This document shows positions 53,717 to 62,198 of a DNA stretch of 64,000 bases, in pieces. The notes beneath the pieces are model-generated. The model was not told where the DNA came from, did no database searches, and saw only the letters and a list, made by a program, of their open reading frames with translations. The stretch's first letter is position 1. Every line of letters begins with the position of its first letter. The translations under genes and the position numbers were made by a program. Origin of the DNA: Cribrihabitans marinus (GTDB lineage: Bacteria; Pseudomonadota; Alphaproteobacteria; Rhodobacterales; Rhodobacteraceae); NCBI RefSeq assembly GCF_900109035.1, contig NZ_FNYD01000002.1, positions 62,001 through 126,000 on the forward strand, in the 5' to 3' direction.

Positions 53717-54925
53717 TCATTCCGCCGGGCGCAGCTTGGCGGCTTCTTCTTCGCTGGGCAGGTAGTCGGCCCCATCGGCATAGGTCCAGTCCACCATGGT
53801 CGGCATCCCGTCGACCAGGGCGGTCTTGCCCACATAGGCGCCCATGGTCGACTGGTGGTCGGCGGCGCGGAACATGAACGGACCCGTCGGGCTGTCGGAC
53901 ACTTGCAGCCCCTCCATCGCCGCCAGCAGCGCGTCGGTCTCGGTCGATCCGGCCTTTTCCAGCGCCGCGGCGATGGCCAGGACCGAGTTGTAGCCCACGA
54001 TCGAACCGGTCTTGGGCAGCTCGCCGAACTTCGCCTCGTAGGCGGCGGAGAACGCCTTGTGCGACTCGGTGTCGATCTGCTCGGGCGGGTAGCCGGTCAC
54101 GATCCAGCCGTCGGGCGTCTCGTCACCCAGCGGTTGCAGGTATTCCGGCTCGCCCGACAGGAGCGAGACCACGGCGCGGTCCTCGAAGAGATAGCGCAGC
54201 GAGCCCTCGCGCACGAACTTGGCCAGATCGCCGCCGAAGGTCACGTTGTAGATCGCGTCGGGCTTGGCCGCCTCCAGCGCCCGCACTGTCGAACCGGCGT
54301 CGATCTTGAACACCGGCGGCCATTGCTCCTCGACGAATTCCACGTCCGGGCGCAGCTTGGTCAATTCGGATTTGAAGGCCTTCACCGCGTCCTGGCCATA
54401 GGCGTAGTTGGGCGCCACGGTGGCCCATTTCACCGCATCGAGCTTGGCGGCCTCCTCGGCCAGCATCGCCGCCTGCATGTGGGTCGAGGGGCGCAAACGG
54501 TAGGTATACTTGTTGCCCTTGGACCAGACGATCGCGTCCGAGAGCGGTTCGGAGGCGAGGAAAAGCACCTGTTTCTGCTGCGCGAAATCCGCCACGGCCA
54601 GGCCTATATTGGACAGGAAGGTGCCGAAGATCAGCACCGCGCCTTCCTTCGAGATCAGTTCCTCGGCGATGCGGATCGCGGTCGCAGGGTCGCCGGTGTC
54701 GTCGCGGCTGACCACTTCCAGCTGCTTGCCCAGAACGCCGCCGGCGGCGTTGATCTCCTCGACCGCCAGTTGCCAGCCCTTCTTGTAGGGCTCGGTGAAG
54801 GCGGGCAGGCGGGTATAGCTGTTCACCTCGCCCAGCACGATGGTCTCTTGCGCCTGGGCCGGCGCGGTCAGCGCCAGCGGCAGCGCGGTCATCGCGCCCA
54901 GGAATGTACGTCGCATCAGGGTCAT
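53717..54925 (-). CDS. Periplasmic substrate-binding protein of the ABC importer (LivK type)
   Basis: 402 residues. The signal peptide MTLMRRTFLGAMTALPLALT ends near AQA|QETI. The mature part has the type I periplasmic-binding fold of LivK/amide-binding proteins (LGEVNSYTRLPAFTEPYKKG, EINAAGGVLGKQLEVVSRDD, SNIGLAVADFAQQ). GGAGG precedes the ATG. TRLPAFTEPYKKG, in place of the usual SG-type loop, may reflect a ligand other than Leu/Ile/Val. The operon context suggests an aromatic or N-heterocyclic acid. That is inference. Confidence 0.88.
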   Translation of the reverse strand: MTLMRRTFLGAMTALPLALTAPAQAQETIVLGEVNSYTRLPAFTEPYKKGWQLAVEEINAAGGVLGKQLEVVSRDDTGDPATAIRIAEELISKEGAVLIFGTFLSNIGLAVADFAQQKQVLFLASEPLSDAIVWSKGNKYTYRLRPSTHMQAAMLAEEAAKLDAVKWATVAPNYAYGQDAVKAFKSELTKLRPDVEFVEEQWPPVFKIDAGSTVRALEAAKPDAIYNVTFGGDLAKFVREGSLRYLFEDRAVVSLLSGEPEYLQPLGDETPDGWIVTGYPPEQIDTESHKAFSAAYEAKFGELPKTGSIVGYNSVLAIAAALEKAGSTETDALLAAMEGLQVSDSPTGPFMFRAADHQSTMGAYVGKTALVDGMPTMVDWTYADGADYLPSEEEAAKLRPAE

Positions 54926-54987
54926 CTTTGGTGTCCTCCGGTTGGATCTGTTGGGTATGGTTGCCGGTTTTGTCCGGCATTTAGTGG

Positions 54988-55569
54988 TTATCGCAATCCG
55001 TCCTTGCCCTCGGCCTGATCGGCGGTCAGCCCGCCGACGCGGGGCAGCGGGCGACCGCTGTCGGTGACGGCGACCGCGACCATGATCTCGTTTGCGCGCG
55101 GAGCGTCGTTCAACTGCACCTCGATGCCGTCGAAATGGCTGCGGACATAGGCGGCATCCTTGTGGCCTAGCGGCACGTCCAGCACCTGGCCGGGGCTGCC
55201 CATCTTCTTGGACGAGGGCACCAGCGCGGCGCCTTTCTCGACCTCGGCGCGCAGGGGCGCGCCCAGTTTCGGGTGCAGGATGGCGGCGGCGTGTTCCAGC
55301 TCGCCATTCTCGCCCACCATCGCGGACTTGCCATAGCTCTCGGCCTGCGCCGGGTCGATCCCCAGCGCCTGCACGCAGCGCCGGCCCAGAAGCGCGCCCA
55401 GCTCGGCGCCGGTTTCCATCAGCGGGGTCAGATCCTCGACATAGCGCCCGGCAAAAGGGTTCTCGATCACCGCCACGGCGACGGCCTTGCGGGTGGGCGG
55501 GTCGATGCTGCGGCCCGCCTCGGCGTGGGTTTCCTCGACCGTCACGGCGATCTTGCGGATCTTCGTCAT
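54988..55569 (-). CDS. DUF1185 (amino acid synthesis) family protein, paralogue 2
   Basis: 193 residues. Blocks VAVIENPFAGRYVEDL, ESYGKSAMVGENGELEHAA, ALVPSSKKMGSPG and AAYVRSHFDGIEVQLNDAPR recur in the gene just upstream, so this is one of a tandem paralogous pair. It has no signal peptide and no membrane segment. The family name in databases is 'amino acid synthesis' (DUF1185) and the biochemistry is unknown to me. It overlaps its partner by 4 nt. In this operon it may be a ring-opening or lactam-processing enzyme, which is inference only. Confidence 0.82.
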   Translation of the reverse strand: MTKIRKIAVTVEETHAEAGRSIDPPTRKAVAVAVIENPFAGRYVEDLTPLMETGAELGALLGRRCVQALGIDPAQAESYGKSAMVGENGELEHAAAILHPKLGAPLRAEVEKGAALVPSSKKMGSPGQVLDVPLGHKDAAYVRSHFDGIEVQLNDAPRANEIMVAVAVTDSGRPLPRVGGLTADQAEGKDGLR

Positions 55570-56147
55570 CTCAGCCCGTCCTCTCCCTTGATCTCCCAGG
55601 CCTCCAGCCCGCCCGAGCGCGAATGGATGCGCGGGCCGGTGGTCATGACCAGCGCCAGCGCCATTTCATCCGCGCGCGGCGCGTCGTTGCAGCCCACCTC
55701 CATACTGTCGAAATGGCTGCGCACATAGGAGGCGTTCACATGCGTGATCGGCACGTCCAGCCGCGCGCCGACGCCGCCGACCTTCTTGGTTGACGGCACG
55801 ATGGCGCGGGCCTCGCCCAGCAATTCGCGCATCGCGTATCCGCCAGGGGCGTGCCACAACGCGCCATGTTCCAGTTCGCCCGCCGCGCCGATAATCGCGC
55901 CCTTGCCGTAGCCTTCGATGCGGTCGGGCCCGCCAAGCAGGTCCAGCAGCCGTTGCGCCATGTCCAGGCCCAGCGGCTTGAGATCCTCCATGAAGCCCTG
56001 GATCTCGGGTTCGTAGCGCCCGGCAAAGGGGTTGGCGATCACCGCCAGCGCTGCGGCGCGGCAGAGCGGGACTTCCTCGACCGGTCCCCCCTCGTGATAG
56101 ATCTCCTCGCAGGATGTCACCATCTTGCGCAGCTTGATCTCAGGCAT
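55566..56147 (-). CDS. DUF1185 (amino acid synthesis) family protein, paralogue 1
   Basis: 193 residues from the ATG at 56145-56147 with AGGAG 8 nt upstream. It shares LAVIANPFAGRYEPEI, EGYGKGAIIGAAGELEHGAL, AIVPSTKKVGGVG and ASYVRSHFDSMEVGCNDAPR with paralogue 2, about the same spacing throughout. The differing residue is a Cys in GCNDAPR. The two probably form a hetero-oligomer or act in sequence. It overlaps the UPF0280 gene by 8 nt. The function is unknown. Confidence 0.82.
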   Translation of the reverse strand: MPEIKLRKMVTSCEEIYHEGGPVEEVPLCRAAALAVIANPFAGRYEPEIQGFMEDLKPLGLDMAQRLLDLLGGPDRIEGYGKGAIIGAAGELEHGALWHAPGGYAMRELLGEARAIVPSTKKVGGVGARLDVPITHVNASYVRSHFDSMEVGCNDAPRADEMALALVMTTGPRIHSRSGGLEAWEIKGEDGLR

Positions 56148-56997
56148 GGGCAAGGCTCCTTTCGGTGTCGGGTCGCATGTGTCTCGGACCTGTCTGGCAC
56201 GACCGGCCCTGAAGGAACAGGGCCGCCGACCGGATCAGTCCGGCCGCCGCCATCCGGTCTGCGGCGCGGCGGCCCCGGTCCAGGGCGGCGTCGATCTCCC
56301 GTGGGCCCAGTGGCGGCACCGCGCGCACGACCGGCCGGGGCCCGAGGTCGCTGTCATCCTGAACGGTGTCGGCCGGGCAGCGGACAATGCCGGGGTGGTC
56401 GGGCAGGTCCACCGCGTTGGCGATCAGCGTGGCGGCGACATCGGCGCTTGCGGCGTCGCGGGCCAGAACCGTCACGCTGTCGGCGATGCCCATCGACAGG
56501 CTGCGCCCGCCCCGGCCCGAGGTTGCGATGCCGCCGATCCCGTTGCCGCCGACGACCTCGATCCGGCCCAGATCGGACCGGTCCAGCCCGGCCATCGCCA
56601 GGGAGAATGTCTCGCCCGGCGCAAGGTGCAGCGCGATGTCGCCGCCATTGTTCACATAGGCCCGGCGCAGCGGCGCGGCGGCGGTCATGGCGGCCAGGAT
56701 CGCATCGGCAACCGCGCCCGCCACCGCCGCCATCGGCGTCACGAACAGCGGCAGATGCGCCTGCGCGGCCCGGTGCATGGCCCGCGCGACGGTACCGCGC
56801 GGCGTTGCGTCCTCGCAGCTGACGGCGGTGCGCAGCAGGTCCAGTTCCGCCACCAGTTCCTCCAGCAGCGTGTCGAACCGCTGCCGCGCGGCGGCAAAGG
56901 CCTCGGCCCTCGCCCCGTCGGTGCCCAGGATCAGGTCGATGGGGCCGTGCTGCAGATGCAGCCGCCCGCCCGGGAGAGGTGCGCAGACCGGCCGCAT
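56140..56997 (-). CDS. UPF0280 family protein (ApbE-like fold)
   Basis: 285 residues from the ATG at 56995-56997, which overlaps the upstream stop by 1 nt (TGATG). AYVNNGGDIALHL and GGIATSGRGGRSLSMG, followed by ADSVTVLARDAASADVAATL, mirror the NxGGDI, SISTSG and ADALAT blocks of ApbE flavin transferases. This group (UPF0280) is related to ApbE but has no proven role. It lies directly after a gene whose best-known homologue, 6-hydroxynicotinate reductase, carries covalent flavin. A flavin-attachment job is an attractive inference. No signal peptide is present, unlike ApbE. Confidence 0.82.
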   Translation of the reverse strand: MRPVCAPLPGGRLHLQHGPIDLILGTDGARAEAFAAARQRFDTLLEELVAELDLLRTAVSCEDATPRGTVARAMHRAAQAHLPLFVTPMAAVAGAVADAILAAMTAAAPLRRAYVNNGGDIALHLAPGETFSLAMAGLDRSDLGRIEVVGGNGIGGIATSGRGGRSLSMGIADSVTVLARDAASADVAATLIANAVDLPDHPGIVRCPADTVQDDSDLGPRPVVRAVPPLGPREIDAALDRGRRAADRMAAAGLIRSAALFLQGRSCQTGPRHMRPDTERSLAHA

Positions 56998-58478
56998 CAG
57001 CGTCGCCACCGGAAATTCTCGGGCGCCATCGGATCGGGCTGGCGCTCGGATTTCGACAGCTTGCGGGTGCTGTCCGAGATCACGTCCGCCACCGGGCGCA
57101 CCTCGTCCACATGGCCGCCGAGGGCGGCGTAGTCGCTGGCGCGCATGGTGAACTCGATGGGTGCGACCAGCGCCGGTGTCGGCACGTATCCGAACGCATC
57201 GGTCGGCATGTCCATCACATCGGCCATCACCGTGATTCCGCCGCCGGGCCAGATATAGGCCTCGGCCCCGCCGCAGGAGACATAGGTCAGCGATTCCTTG
57301 ACCGAGCGGGTCAGACGCACCGGGTTTTCGGTGACACCGGCCCGCAACGACCCGCCCGCGCCGCCCATGAAGAGGACCGAGCATATGGAGGGCTCGCAGT
57401 TCTCGGCGATCAGGTCGGCCGATCTGCGCAGGGCGTCGGGCACCGTTTTCTGCTGCGGCTGCAGAGCGTCGTCCAATTCGTAATAGGCGCATTGCTCGCC
57501 CGTGGTCGACACCATGAACAGGCGCAGGCCGGGCCAGGCGACCTTTGGCTTGAACTCGCCCAGGATGACCAGCGGGTCGCTGATATCCGTGCCGCCCCAT
57601 CCGGTGCCCGGCTCGGCCACCTGGAAATAGCGCCCCGGCGTGGACCGGCGGCCCTTGATGCGGATGCCGGTGGCGGGCACGTCCAGCATCCGGCCCGCCT
57701 GATGCTCGCTGAGCACGCCGGTGATGTGGTCGTCCACCACTACGACCTCGTCGGCATGGCCCAGCCATTGCTTGGCGAACATGCCGATCGCGGCCGAGCC
57801 GCAGCCCACGCGCATCAGGGTCTCGCGCTGGCCGTCGATGACCGGCGGCTCTCCGGCCTGCACGACCACGCGCGTTTCGTGCCCCGGCGCGCCGATCACC
57901 ATCTCGACCGCCTCGCGGTTGCACAGCTTGAGCAGCGCGTCGCAGGTTACGCGGCCCTCCTTCTTGGAGCCGCCGGTCAGATGCTCGACCCCGCCCAGGC
58001 TGAGCATTTTTGATCCGTACTCCGAGGTGGTGACATGGCCGATCGGCTCGTCATCCACGCGCACCACGTCGCATTCGTGGCCGATATGGCGGTCGGTGTC
58101 GATCTTCACCTTGACCCCGCAATAGGAAAAGATGCCCTCGGTCACGACCGTGACCATGTCGACGCCCTCGACCTCCTGGCTGACGATGAAGGGCGCGGGC
58201 TTGTAGTCGGGATAGGTGGTGCCGGCGCCGACGGCGGTGACGAAGGCCCGTCCGGACTGCACCAGATCGCCGTCCCAGTCCTCGGGCGCGGTGTCCTTGA
58301 GGAACGGCACCAGCTTGGCCTGGCCCTGCTCGATCACGGTCAGCGCGTCCAGCCGCACGAGTTCGCCTCCGTGATTGGCATAGCGGTCGCAGGCGCCCGA
58401 GCGGCCATCGGCGATGTAGCACAGCACCGGGCAGGCGTCGCAGCGGATCTTCTCTTCCTTAACGCGCTCACGTGCCAT
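56997..58478 (-). CDS. 6-hydroxynicotinate reductase-like Fe-S protein
   Basis: 493 residues. The N-terminal C13-x2-C16-x3-C20-x9-C30 set in RCDACPVLCYIADG...GACDRY can hold a [4Fe-4S] cluster. GIFSYCGVKVKIDTD, SLGGVEHLTGGSKKEG and MRVGCGSAAIGMF follow. The closest named relative I know is the 6-hydroxynicotinate reductase of Eubacterium barkeri, which reduces 6-hydroxynicotinate to 1,4,5,6-tetrahydro-6-oxonicotinate. The start ATG at 58476-58478 lies inside the end of the hydroxylase gene (11-nt overlap). It probably reduces the ring hydroxylated by the upstream enzyme. Substrate and electron donor are inferred. Confidence 0.82.
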   Translation of the reverse strand: MARERVKEEKIRCDACPVLCYIADGRSGACDRYANHGGELVRLDALTVIEQGQAKLVPFLKDTAPEDWDGDLVQSGRAFVTAVGAGTTYPDYKPAPFIVSQEVEGVDMVTVVTEGIFSYCGVKVKIDTDRHIGHECDVVRVDDEPIGHVTTSEYGSKMLSLGGVEHLTGGSKKEGRVTCDALLKLCNREAVEMVIGAPGHETRVVVQAGEPPVIDGQRETLMRVGCGSAAIGMFAKQWLGHADEVVVVDDHITGVLSEHQAGRMLDVPATGIRIKGRRSTPGRYFQVAEPGTGWGGTDISDPLVILGEFKPKVAWPGLRLFMVSTTGEQCAYYELDDALQPQQKTVPDALRRSADLIAENCEPSICSVLFMGGAGGSLRAGVTENPVRLTRSVKESLTYVSCGGAEAYIWPGGGITVMADVMDMPTDAFGYVPTPALVAPIEFTMRASDYAALGGHVDEVRPVADVISDSTRKLSKSERQPDPMAPENFRWRR

Positions 58479-61215
58479 CGCGCACCTCGCGGATTGCCGC
58501 ATACAGGCAGGACGGCGTGGCCGGGACCCGGCGCAGCCGCGCGCCGGTGGCATGGTGGATCGCGTTCAGGATCGCCGGTGCGGTCGGGATCAGCGCGTGT
58601 TCGCCCAGGCCCTTGGCGCCATAGGGGCCGTGTTCGTCGGGTTCTTCGATGATGATGGTCTCGATCTCGGGCACGTCCCCGATGGTCGGGATCAGGTAGT
58701 CGTGCAGGTTCTCGGTGCGCCCCGGCAGGTATTCCTCCATCAGCGCCATGCCCAGCCCCTGCGCGATGCCGCCCTGCACCTGGCCTTCGACCATCAGCGG
58801 GTTGATGGCGCGGCCCACGTCATGGGCGGCTACGAAACGCACCGCGCGCGCGGTGCCGAGCGCGATGTCCACCTCGACCACCGCCAGATGCGCGGCATAG
58901 CCGAACTGCGCATAGGGAACCCCCTGGCCGTCCGCGTCCAGCGGCTTGGTCGGCGGGTCATAGGTTTCCTCGGACCGCAGCACGTAGCCCTCGGCATCTG
59001 GTGTCAACGCTGCCAGGTCGATGCGGTGCGTCGTGGCGTCATCGCGCACCTCGATGGCGCCCGCGCCGAGGATGATCTCGGCCTCGGGGCCGGCATTGAC
59101 GCGGGCCAGGATCTCGCGTCTGAGCGCCTCGCCCGAAAGCCGCGCGGCGTTGCCGGTCACGAAGGTCTGGCGCGAGGCCGAGGTCTTGCCCGCATCCGGG
59201 GTCCTGTCGGTGTCCGGGCCGACCAGTTCCAGCCGACCGACCGCCACGCCCAGGGCCGTTGCAAAGATTTGCGCGATCACCGTGTTGGCGCCCTGGCCGA
59301 TATCCATTGCGCCCTGGTGCAGGAAAAGCGTGCCATCGGCGCGGATCCCGGCCTTGATGGTCGAGGGGTTGGGCAGCGAGGTGTTGCCGCAGCCATACCA
59401 GCCCGCCGCGACGCCGACGCCACGCTTCAAGGTGGGGTTCTCGGCGTTGAACCGCTCTGCCGCGGCCCGTTCCCGCGCCCAGGCCGGGCGCAGGGCCGTG
59501 AGGCAGGATTTGATGCCCACGCCCTGCGAGAAGACCTGGCCGCAGACCGTGGGTTGCCCGTTCTCCAATGCGTTGGCGATGCGGAACTCCAGGGGATCCA
59601 TGCCAAGCTGCCCGGCCAGGTCGTCGAACAGGCTTTCCTGCGCGATCGCCGCTTGCGGCACGCCAAAGCCGCGGAAGGCCCCGGCCGGCGGGGCGTTGGT
59701 GTAGATCCCGGTGGCGCGGGCGCGATAATCGGCCACCATGTAGGGCCCCGAGGCATGGACCGGCACCCGGTTCGCCACCGTCGGCCCCCAGCTGGCATAG
59801 GCACCGGTGTTGAAGATGCCGTCAAACGCCATGCCGCAGATCCGTCCGTCGCGCGCGGCGCCGATGCGCAGGTCGATCTCGGACGGGTGGCGCTTGGTGG
59901 TGGCCTGCATCGAGTCGGTGCGCGAATAGCACAGCCGCACGGGCTGTCCGGTCTTGATCGCCGCCAGGGCCAGGTAGGGCTGCACCGAGATGTCCAGCTT
60001 GGCCCCGAACCCGCCGCCCACGGCGCTGGGGATGATGCGGATGCGCTCGGCCGGCAGTGCCAGGATGCCCTGCAGCGCGTCGCGGTCCATGACCGGGGCC
60101 TGGGTGCAGGCATGCACCTCGACCTTGTCGCCATCCATGCAGGCGAAACCGGCCTCGGGCTCGATATAGGCGTGTTCGACGAAACCGGTGGAAAAGCGCG
60201 CCTGGGCCAGCACATCGGCCCGCGCCAGCGCCGCATCGGCATCGCCGCGGCGGACATGGCCGGTGCACATCTCGTTGCCGGGATGGCCGGGATGCAGTTG
60301 CGGCGCGCCGGCGGCCATGGCCTCCTGCGGTGTCGGCGCATCCGGCAGCCGTGTCCAGTCGACCGGGACCGAGCCGGGATCGAGACCCGCGATGGCCTCG
60401 GGGGTGCCGATGATCGCGGCCACAGGCTCGCCGCGGAACCGGGTTTCGGTCTCGGCAAAGACCGGCTGATCCTCGAAACCGGGAATGACGCCGTACAGGT
60501 TGCGCCCCGGCACATCCGCCGCGCTGAGCACGGCGACGATGCCGGGGGTCGTCGCCGCGAACCCGTCCAGGTCGCCCAGACGGAAGGCCGCGCGGGGATG
60601 CGGCGACCGGATCAGCGCAATCTCCAGCGTTCCGGCCGGAGCGATATCGTCCCCGAAGGCCTCGTGCCCTTCCACCTTGGCGGCCCCGTCCAGCCGACGA
60701 ATCGCATCGCCCACCGCGCCGTTGCCTGACGGGGCCGGCACCGTGCCGGTCGCCAGAACCGCCTCGATGATCTTGCGATAGCCGGTGCAGCGGCACAGCA
60801 CGCCGCCCAGGGCATCCATCACCTGCCTTTCGTCCGGGGCGGGTGTCTCGCGCAGCAGGGCGGTGGCCGCGACCATCATCCCCGGCGTGCAGATGCCGCA
60901 TTGCGCCGCGCCCTGCGCCTCGAAATTCCGGGCCAGCCGCCCGGTTGCCGGGTCGCGCGCCACCAGGCCGCGCAAGGTGTCGACCACACGGCCCTCCGCC
61001 TGGTGGGCCGGCATCAGGCAGGCACAGACCGGCGCGCCATCGACCAGCACCGTGCAGGCGCCGCAATCGCCTGCGTTGCAGCCGATCTTGACGTCGCGCG
61101 CCTCCAGCCGTTCGCGCAGGCTTTCGGACAGGCGCTCGCCGGGGCGCGGGGTGATGCGGGCCGGCGCGCCGTTGAGGGTGAAGGCAACGGTGTCTTTCTC
61201 GACGCGCTTATCCAT
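58468..61215 (-). CDS. Xanthine dehydrogenase-family hydroxylase, fused [2Fe-2S] and molybdopterin subunit
   Basis: 915 residues. Residues 1-150 hold two [2Fe-2S] clusters (C46, C51, C54, C66 and C106, C109, C141, C143). From ~165 the molybdenum-cofactor domain has IPSAVGGGFGAKLD, GAFRGFGVPQAA, AMDIGQGANTV and the catalytic Glu in GAKGLGEHALIP. The Fe-S/Moco fusion with a separate FAD gene is the layout of Escherichia coli XdhD-YgfM. It hydroxylates an N-heterocycle next to nitrogen with water-derived oxygen. It overlaps the FAD subunit gene by 8 nt and the reductase gene by 11 nt. The substrate is unknown; nicotinate-like acids fit the cluster. Confidence 0.92.
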   Translation of the reverse strand: MDKRVEKDTVAFTLNGAPARITPRPGERLSESLRERLEARDVKIGCNAGDCGACTVLVDGAPVCACLMPAHQAEGRVVDTLRGLVARDPATGRLARNFEAQGAAQCGICTPGMMVAATALLRETPAPDERQVMDALGGVLCRCTGYRKIIEAVLATGTVPAPSGNGAVGDAIRRLDGAAKVEGHEAFGDDIAPAGTLEIALIRSPHPRAAFRLGDLDGFAATTPGIVAVLSAADVPGRNLYGVIPGFEDQPVFAETETRFRGEPVAAIIGTPEAIAGLDPGSVPVDWTRLPDAPTPQEAMAAGAPQLHPGHPGNEMCTGHVRRGDADAALARADVLAQARFSTGFVEHAYIEPEAGFACMDGDKVEVHACTQAPVMDRDALQGILALPAERIRIIPSAVGGGFGAKLDISVQPYLALAAIKTGQPVRLCYSRTDSMQATTKRHPSEIDLRIGAARDGRICGMAFDGIFNTGAYASWGPTVANRVPVHASGPYMVADYRARATGIYTNAPPAGAFRGFGVPQAAIAQESLFDDLAGQLGMDPLEFRIANALENGQPTVCGQVFSQGVGIKSCLTALRPAWARERAAAERFNAENPTLKRGVGVAAGWYGCGNTSLPNPSTIKAGIRADGTLFLHQGAMDIGQGANTVIAQIFATALGVAVGRLELVGPDTDRTPDAGKTSASRQTFVTGNAARLSGEALRREILARVNAGPEAEIILGAGAIEVRDDATTHRIDLAALTPDAEGYVLRSEETYDPPTKPLDADGQGVPYAQFGYAAHLAVVEVDIALGTARAVRFVAAHDVGRAINPLMVEGQVQGGIAQGLGMALMEEYLPGRTENLHDYLIPTIGDVPEIETIIIEEPDEHGPYGAKGLGEHALIPTAPAILNAIHHATGARLRRVPATPSCLYAAIREVRDGT

Positions 61216-62041
61216 GCGCTTCTCCGGCCGTGCGGATGACGCGGGCCACCTGTTCGGCCGCCGCGGCGGAGCGGTAGGCCGCGCCGGCGCGCATGTCGTC
61301 GATCGGGGCCAGCGGTTCCAGATGCGCCGGGGCGAGCGCAACCTCGCCGGGGCGCCGCCCGATCAGGTCCGACTCCAGCGCGGTCAGCCGTTGCGCCACC
61401 GCCGAGCAGGCGCCGACCGCGACGCGCGCCACAGTAATCCGGCCCGCCGCGTCCAGCCCGATCAGGGCCGCGCTCATGGTGATCGAGATCACCAGGTAGC
61501 GCCGCGCGCCCAGCTTGTGGAATGCGCCGCGCGCGCCCTCGGGCGGGGCGGGGACGTGGATCGCCGTCACCATCTCGTCGGCGGCCAGCGCGGTCCGGCG
61601 CGGCCCGGTAATGAACTCGGATAGCGGCAGCCGTCTTGTGCCGCGCACCGAGCGCAGCTCGATCTCGGCCGCCAGCGTCAGCAAGGGCGGCACCCCGTCG
61701 GCCGCCGGCGAGGCGTTGCACAGGTTTCCGGCCACGGTTCCGGCATTCTGGATCTGGATGCCGCCCACCTCGCGCGCCGCCGCGCGCAGCCCGTCGAAAG
61801 CGGGCGGAAGATCGGCGCGGGCGATGTCCGTCCAACTGGTCGCCGCCCCGATCCGCCAGCCGTCATCCTGCCGCGTGATCCCGCGCAGCGCGGCCACCCG
61901 GGTCACGTCGAGCAGCGGCACGGGCTCGGGGCCCGGTTGGCGGGCCGCGAAATGGTCGGTTCCGCCGGCGACGATGCGCACGCCGCCAGCCGCCAGCCGG
62001 TCAAGCGCCTCGTTCAGATCGGTCGGAGCGTGATAGCCCAA
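61208..62041 (-). CDS. FAD-binding subunit of the molybdopterin hydroxylase
   Basis: 277 residues. The FAD phosphate loop is RIVAGGTDHFAARQPG near residue 22, and the second FAD motif is GGIQIQNAGTVAGNLCNASP near residue 97. KLGARRYLVISI starts the C-terminal domain. It carries electrons from the Fe-S clusters to the acceptor. The start codon is TTG at 62039-62041, with AGGGGG about 9 nt before it; no ATG or GTG is better placed. It is the first gene of the 11-gene operon and is divergent from the LysR gene. Confidence 0.88.
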   Translation of the reverse strand: MGYHAPTDLNEALDRLAAGGVRIVAGGTDHFAARQPGPEPVPLLDVTRVAALRGITRQDDGWRIGAATSWTDIARADLPPAFDGLRAAAREVGGIQIQNAGTVAGNLCNASPAADGVPPLLTLAAEIELRSVRGTRRLPLSEFITGPRRTALAADEMVTAIHVPAPPEGARGAFHKLGARRYLVISITMSAALIGLDAAGRITVARVAVGACSAVAQRLTALESDLIGRRPGEVALAPAHLEPLAPIDDMRAGAAYRSAAAAEQVARVIRTAGEAHG

Positions 62042-62063
62042 GTTCTCGGGCCCCCTGTCGGAT

Positions 62064-62081
62064 CCTGCCGGTATCGGCAGG
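62064..62081. promoter_or_regulatory. Inverted repeat in the divergent hydroxylase/LysR promoter
   Basis: CCTGCCG-GTAT-CGGCAGG is a perfect 7+4+7 inverted repeat, 23 nt upstream of the FAD-subunit start. An AT-rich stretch with GTATAC follows (62088-62115), the likely promoter area for both directions. The repeat could be a regulator site or a leader hairpin. Confidence 0.5.
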
Positions 62082-62198
62082 GTGGTTCTTGTTTGTATAC
62101 GAATGATATTGAGGGAATTGGATTCGTGTCAATCATCAGTTTCCGCGGCGTCAGCGCTTGGCTATCCTGCCGCCATCCACTCCGGCCAGGAGCATCCG

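Noticed and set aside
52571-55018. Open frame of 815 codons on the plus strand opposite livHM and livK
   Set aside because: It is a shadow of two clear transporter genes; the composition (His, Arg, Gln, Asp rich) is typical of antisense frames at this G+C.
58552-60729. Open frame of 725 codons on the plus strand opposite the molybdopterin hydroxylase
   Set aside because: It is an antisense shadow; the opposite strand shows complete Fe-S and Moco motifs.
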